A stretch of DNA of 8,443 nt from Candidatus Omnitrophota bacterium (GTDB taxonomy: Bacteria > Omnitrophota > Koll11 > Duberdicusellales > 4484-171). Positions 5,921 through 8,443 of this stretch are shown in pieces (the first letter of the stretch is position 1; the number at the start of each line of letters is the position of its first letter). The notes beneath the pieces were generated by a model. The model was not told the DNA's origin, did not search any database, and saw only the letters and a list, made by a program, of their open reading frames with translations. The position numbers were made by a program, and so were the translations under genes. The stretch covers positions 1 to 8,443 of the forward strand of contig JAUYCY010000016.1 in the NCBI GenBank assembly GCA_030692055.1, given 5' to 3'.

Positions 5921-7216
5921 TTACCTAGTGGCGCAAACCCTTTGTTTCACTTCCTGTATTTCTTTGGCTAATTCTTCGGGAGTTTTGATGCCCATAATAA
6001 TTTGTTGTAACCCCTTATTGATAACTTCTATTACCCGGGAATCCTCGTTATACGGCCACACATCAGGATGGGTAAGGTTATTTAAATCGTCAACCAATGT
6101 TTTAAGGACAGGAGATAAGCTGTCTTCACAACCTATTATTGCCGGCAAGTTGTTAGTTTCTTTAATGAGAAATTCCTGTTGTTCCTTAGATGTCACCCAT
6201 TGTAAGAATTTTACCGCTTCATCTTTGTTCGGCGAATGAGTATTGACCATAAATGAAGAGCCAGAGCCTCCCCAAACTTTTATAGGAAATTTATTTGATA
6301 CTTGCGGTAAAGAGAAAAACGCATAGTCTAAATCAGCAGCTAATTGTTTGTAAACATTAACCGACCAGCTACCGTTAAAGGAAAAGGGAGCTTGCCCTTT
6401 GGAGAAAGCATCTTCCGATTCTTTATTGATCATGGTAGTGATATTTGGCGTGAGTATTGCAGAGTCTCTCAGTTTTACAAATAAAGAGAAGACATCTAAC
6501 CAATCTTTATCCGTATAAGGGATTTGCCCTTCTATTGTTTTTAAAAACTTTTCTTCACCCATTAAATTTATCGCCCATTCGCTAGCCAAACAGTTAAGCA
6601 GCCACCCCTCTCCCCATCCGCAAACAAAGCCACTTATCTTTTTCGTATCTTTTATTTTTTTTGCATAATCGATGAATTCGTCAAAAGTATCCGGTGGATT
6701 ATTCGGATCTAGGTTGGCTTCCTTAAAAAGAGTTTTATTGTAAACGAATTGCATAACAGTTGTATCAACAGGCACACCATAGATACCCGGCGTGACATTA
6801 TAGGTGTTATCGTCTTTAAAAATAACTACCGCTAAGGTTTGGGGGTAGAATTTTTGTTTCCAGGTATTATTGTTTGATTGCATCGCAGAAGTTAAATTTA
6901 AAATATGCCCCGCTTTGATAAAAGAAGCTAGGGTTCTTTTTTCACCCAAAATACCGAAAATTTCCGGTAAATTCCCTGCTCTAGCGGCGGCAATAACTTT
7001 TTGGGAGTATATGTCAGGAGGAGAAAAAAGTTTAAATTCTACGTTTATGCCGGTTTGTTCTTTGTATCGCTTGGCAAGTTCGATAAAAGCGTCTTTACGG
7101 TCATTCATCCAGTGCCAAACAACAATTTTATTTTCTTTGGGTTTTTGAGGAGCGCAAGAAATAGTCAAAAAAGACAGGATTAAAAAAACCACAAGGATTT
7201 TTTTGCAAACTGGCAT
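5921..7216 (-). CDS. Extracellular sugar-binding lipoprotein of ABC importer
   Basis: This 431-residue family 1 (MalE/UgpB-like) solute-binding protein has an N-terminal lipoprotein signal, KK then a hydrophobic core and TISC. The lipidated Cys would be Cys21, although Thr at -3 of the lipobox is less usual than Leu. Family features include an opening strand IVVWHWMND (31-39), a GIYGVPV hinge-region motif (144-150), an FNGSW segment (280-284), a GGSGSSFMVN stretch (316-325) and KDEAVKFLQWVTSKEQQ (331-347), which is characteristic of these proteins. Length is normal for the family. The ATG has AAGGAGG nine bases upstream. It is the first gene of the importer operon, with a possible promoter and operator in the last codons and downstream edge of purU. 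It captures the oligosaccharide or sugar for the two permeases; specificity is unknown. Confidence 0.93.
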   Translation of the reverse strand: MPVCKKILVVFLILSFLTISCAPQKPKENKIVVWHWMNDRKDAFIELAKRYKEQTGINVEFKLFSPPDIYSQKVIAAARAGNLPEIFGILGEKRTLASFIKAGHILNLTSAMQSNNNTWKQKFYPQTLAVVIFKDDNTYNVTPGIYGVPVDTTVMQFVYNKTLFKEANLDPNNPPDTFDEFIDYAKKIKDTKKISGFVCGWGEGWLLNCLASEWAINLMGEEKFLKTIEGQIPYTDKDWLDVFSLFVKLRDSAILTPNITTMINKESEDAFSKGQAPFSFNGSWSVNVYKQLAADLDYAFFSLPQVSNKFPIKVWGGSGSSFMVNTHSPNKDEAVKFLQWVTSKEQQEFLIKETNNLPAIIGCEDSLSPVLKTLVDDLNNLTHPDVWPYNEDSRVIEVINKGLQQIIMGIKTPEELAKEIQEVKQRVCATR

Positions 7217-7244
7217 CTACTTTTTCCTCCTTCTTACCGAATTC

Positions 7245-7268
7245 GATTAAAAATCTGTATTTTTAATC
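7245..7268. promoter_or_regulatory. Perfect 24-bp AT-rich palindrome, possible operator
   Basis: GATTAAAAAT-CTGT-ATTTTTAATC has two perfect 10-bp arms. It overlaps the purU stop codon and lies 29 bases before the binding-protein start. It sits just downstream of a candidate -10 box, the usual place for a repressor operator. It could also be a weak AT-only terminator for purU. Confidence 0.45.
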
Positions 7269-8114
7269 AAAGACAACGGTTTTATTATTATAGACAAGAA
7301 TTTTTCTTTCTAAATGCCAGCGTACTGCACGGCTAAGCACAACCTTCTCTAAGTCTTGCCCCTTTATTTTTAAGTCCCGCAAAGCATCTCTATGGCTGAT
7401 TCTAACAGTGTCTTGTTCAATGATAGGCCCGGCGTCTAATTCTTCAGTAACATAGTGGCTCGATGCACCGATGATTTTAACTCCGCGCCTATAGGCTTGG
7501 CCGTATGGATTCTCTCCTACAAATGCAGGTAAAAATGAATGATGTATGTTTATAATACGATTAGTAAATTCTCCTACAAATTTATTAGTCAAAATTTGCG
7601 TATAGCGTGCCAGGACTATTAAATCAATTTTTTCTTTTTTAAGAAGAGTGATTTCTTGCTTTTCCACCACAGCTTTATTTTCCTTTGTTAGCGGAAATTC
7701 ATAAAATTTTATATTAAAGCCATCAGTGATTTTTTTTGCCACAGTGTGGTTGCTGATAACTATCGGAATTCTACAATTCAATTGCCCTTCTTCGTAGCGC
7801 AGGAGTAAATCATAAAAACAATGAGTATAGCCTGAAACGAAAATTGCCACACGCGGTATATCTTCACTAAAATTAAGCGACCACGACATCTTAAATTGTT
7901 TGGCTAATTTAGAGAAAATATCGGCAATATTTCTTTTGGGTATGGAAAAGTTTTTAAGCGCCCATTCAATGCGCATGAAGAAAGTATTGCTTTGGCTGTC
8001 GATATGTTGGTCAGCATGCTCGATATTACCGTTATTTTTGTAGATAAAATCAGAAACGCTGGCAGTAATGCCTTTAGTGTCAGGGCAGGAAATTAATAAT
8101 ATGGCAGTAGGCAT
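7263..8114 (-). CDS. purU: Formyltetrahydrofolate deformylase
   Basis: PurU hydrolyses 10-formyltetrahydrofolate to formate and tetrahydrofolate in the cytoplasm, balancing one-carbon pools and feeding formate to PurT-type purine synthesis. From the ATG at 8114 the protein has 283 residues, like E. coli PurU (280). An N-terminal ACT domain opens with LLISCPDTKG. The formyltransferase domain carries the signature IINIHHSFLPAF with the catalytic Asn and His, then the motif ELDAGPII with the catalytic Asp (Asn189, His191 and Asp227 on this numbering). RRGVKIIGASSHYV is also typical. The frame stays open to an ATG at 8192 (309 residues), but the 26 extra residues lie partly in a palindromic repeat and have no counterpart in the family. 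The ribosome site is weak for either start (AGAG before 8114, GGAG too close to 8192). It is 46 bases from the sugar importer and probably functionally unrelated to it. Confidence 0.93.
   Translation of the reverse strand: MPTAILLISCPDTKGITASVSDFIYKNNGNIEHADQHIDSQSNTFFMRIEWALKNFSIPKRNIADIFSKLAKQFKMSWSLNFSEDIPRVAIFVSGYTHCFYDLLLRYEEGQLNCRIPIVISNHTVAKKITDGFNIKFYEFPLTKENKAVVEKQEITLLKKEKIDLIVLARYTQILTNKFVGEFTNRIINIHHSFLPAFVGENPYGQAYRRGVKIIGASSHYVTEELDAGPIIEQDTVRISHRDALRDLKIKGQDLEKVVLSRAVRWHLERKILVYNNKTVVFD
7287..7314 (-). promoter_or_regulatory. Candidate promoter for the importer operon
   Basis: On the minus strand TTTAGA (7309-7314, 4 of 6 to consensus) is followed after 16 bases by a perfect TATAAT (7287-7292). 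It lies inside the last codons of purU, where TAT AAT also codes Tyr-Asn, so chance is possible. Transcription would start near 7280 and give a 60-70 base leader containing the palindrome at 7245-7268. Confidence 0.35.
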
Positions 8115-8165
8115 AAGAACTCTAATTATATTATATTTTTCAATAAAATCAATATTTTTTCTTTT

Positions 8166-8253
8166 CCCCGTTAGAAAGCTCATAGCGCGCATATACTCCG
8201 TTGTCGCTCTGTATATTTTGCCACGTGTTTACACACGGGGCTTTCTGACGGGG
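8166..8253. repeat. 88-bp composite palindrome in the purU leader
   Basis: The outer arms CCCCGTTAGAAAGC (8166-8179) and GCTTTCTGACGGGG (8240-8253) match at 13 of 14 bases, and the odd pair is a G-T wobble on the plus strand. The loop contains ATATAC (8191-8196) / GTATAT (8211-8216) and an imperfect CCACGTGT-TTAC-ACACGGGG (8221-8240). The latter shares bases with the outer stem, so the two folds compete. On the minus strand it lies between the candidate promoter and the favoured purU start, so it may be part of the purU leader. Confidence 0.55.
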
Positions 8254-8289
8254 TTTGCCTCTATAATTGACGCGTCCACATACTTATTT

Positions 8290-8317
8290 TTGAGACCAAA
8301 TGAGGGTAACGTATAAT
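8290..8317 (+). promoter_or_regulatory. Candidate plus-strand promoter for the truncated gene
   Basis: TTGAGA (8290-8295, 5 of 6) is followed by 16 bases and a perfect TATAAT (8312-8317). A transcript would start near 8324 and contain the whole structured leader at 8351-8431 before the ATG at 8432. Confidence 0.45.
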
Positions 8318-8340
8318 AAAGTGTGTAAGTTCTCTGGCAA
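8313..8340 (-). promoter_or_regulatory. Candidate minus-strand promoter for purU
   Basis: Read on the minus strand, TTGCCA (8335-8340, 5 of 6) is followed after 16 bases by TATTAT (8313-8318, 5 of 6). Its -10 box overlaps that of the divergent plus-strand candidate, so the two would exclude each other. The leader to the favoured purU start would be about 190 bases and include the palindrome at 8166-8253. Confidence 0.4.
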
Positions 8341-8350
8341 GTAAATAAAA

Positions 8351-8431
8351 AAGGGTGTATCCTTTTTGTGGATAATCCAATATTAACCACATAGCCGTTA
8401 CAAGCGGCTAATTAAAAGGAGGTACACCCTT
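8351..8431 (+). promoter_or_regulatory. Three-way-junction leader burying the ribosome site
   Basis: The closing stem pairs AAGGGTGTA (8351-8359) with TACACCCTT (8423-8431) and TCCTTTT (8360-8366) with AAAAGGA (8414-8420), leaving only GG (8421-8422) bulged. Inside it are two arms placed end to end: TGTGG (8367-8371) / CCACA (8387-8391) and TAGCCG (8392-8397) / CGGCTA (8405-8410). Three bases join the second arm to the closing stem. The Shine-Dalgarno AAAGGAGG (8415-8422) is largely held in the closing stem, so the folded leader should block translation. I do not recognise a known riboswitch or leader class. Confidence 0.6.
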
Positions 8432-8443
8432 ATGGAAGTGCTG
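8432..8443 (+). CDS. Start of an unidentified gene, cut by the window edge
   Basis: Four codons (Met-Glu-Val-Leu) follow an excellent ribosome site, AAAGGAGG nine bases upstream, and a candidate promoter at 8290-8317. It is the only gene here on the plus strand and is divergent from purU. Too little is present to assign a function. The restrictive leader fits a transposase, but a regulated ordinary gene is also possible. Confidence 0.55.

Larger units (their letters stand above)
8322..8443 (+). mobile_element. Possible left end of an insertion sequence (partial)
   Basis: A sequence beginning TGTGTAAGTTCTCTGGCAAG, then a strong foldback leader and a well-placed start codon, resembles the left end of an insertion sequence with a translationally restrained transposase. 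Only 12 coding bases are present and the other end is outside the window. Neither the element boundary nor its family can be shown. Confidence 0.25.

Noticed and set aside
7245..7268. Rho-independent terminator after purU
   Set aside because: The stem is perfect but contains only A-T pairs apart from its terminal G-C pair and has no following T-run, so termination is doubtful. An operator is equally plausible, so it was not typed as a terminator.
8115..8192. Longer purU start at 8192 (309 residues)
   Set aside because: The extra 26 residues have no counterpart in PurU proteins and overlap a palindromic repeat. The GGAG before 8192 is only 3 bases from the ATG. The ATG at 8114 gives the family length.
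8351..8431. Known riboswitch or T-box leader
   Set aside because: No conserved core of a familiar class could be recognised; only the fold and the buried ribosome site are supported.
8432..8443. Specific transposase family (IS110, IS481, IS200 or other) for the truncated gene
   Set aside because: Four codons and one uncertain element end are not enough to choose a family.

Overview
The window looks like a chromosomal piece of an uncultured, probably anaerobic, Gram-negative-type bacterium, most likely a member of Candidatus Omnitrophota (OP3) or a similar candidate phylum. This is an inference. It rests on the moderately low GC, on the secreted two-domain protein and the GH-A glycosidase, which match types I associate with such genomes, and above all on the many short dispersed palindromic repeats of the CTTCGAC...CTCAGG kind. 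No rRNA, tRNA or phylogenetic marker gene is present to confirm it.

Six complete genes lie on the minus strand. In transcription order they are purU (formyltetrahydrofolate deformylase), a sugar-type ABC importer (substrate-binding lipoprotein, MalF-type permease, MalG-type permease), a secreted clan GH-A (GH2-like) glycoside hydrolase with a long helical N-terminal region, and a secreted protein made of two tandem copies of a beta-rich, carbohydrate-binding-like domain. A seventh gene, on the plus strand, begins at 8432 and is cut by the window edge.

The three transporter genes are tightly packed (9-nt gap, then a 17-nt overlap). A candidate promoter and a perfect 24-bp palindrome lie just upstream of the binding protein. 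No ATPase gene is present, so the importer probably uses a shared MsmK/UgpC-type ATPase encoded elsewhere. The likely sense of the locus is that the secreted hydrolase and the non-catalytic binding protein act on a polysaccharide outside the cytoplasm and the ABC importer takes up the released sugars. The substrate cannot be read from the sequence. purU is probably a one-carbon/purine housekeeping gene next door.

The most unusual feature is the density of structured repeat DNA. Composite palindromes (a hairpin inside a larger stem) sit at 4-59, 100-139, 1382-1484, 4090-4134 and 8166-8253. Several repeat families have been absorbed in frame into the first ~74 codons of the hydrolase, including part of its signal peptide. 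Copies of one family keep a 12-nt core but have different, internally complementary arms. At the right edge, a leader that can fold into a compact three-way junction buries the Shine-Dalgarno sequence of the truncated plus-strand gene, possibly an insertion-sequence transposase.
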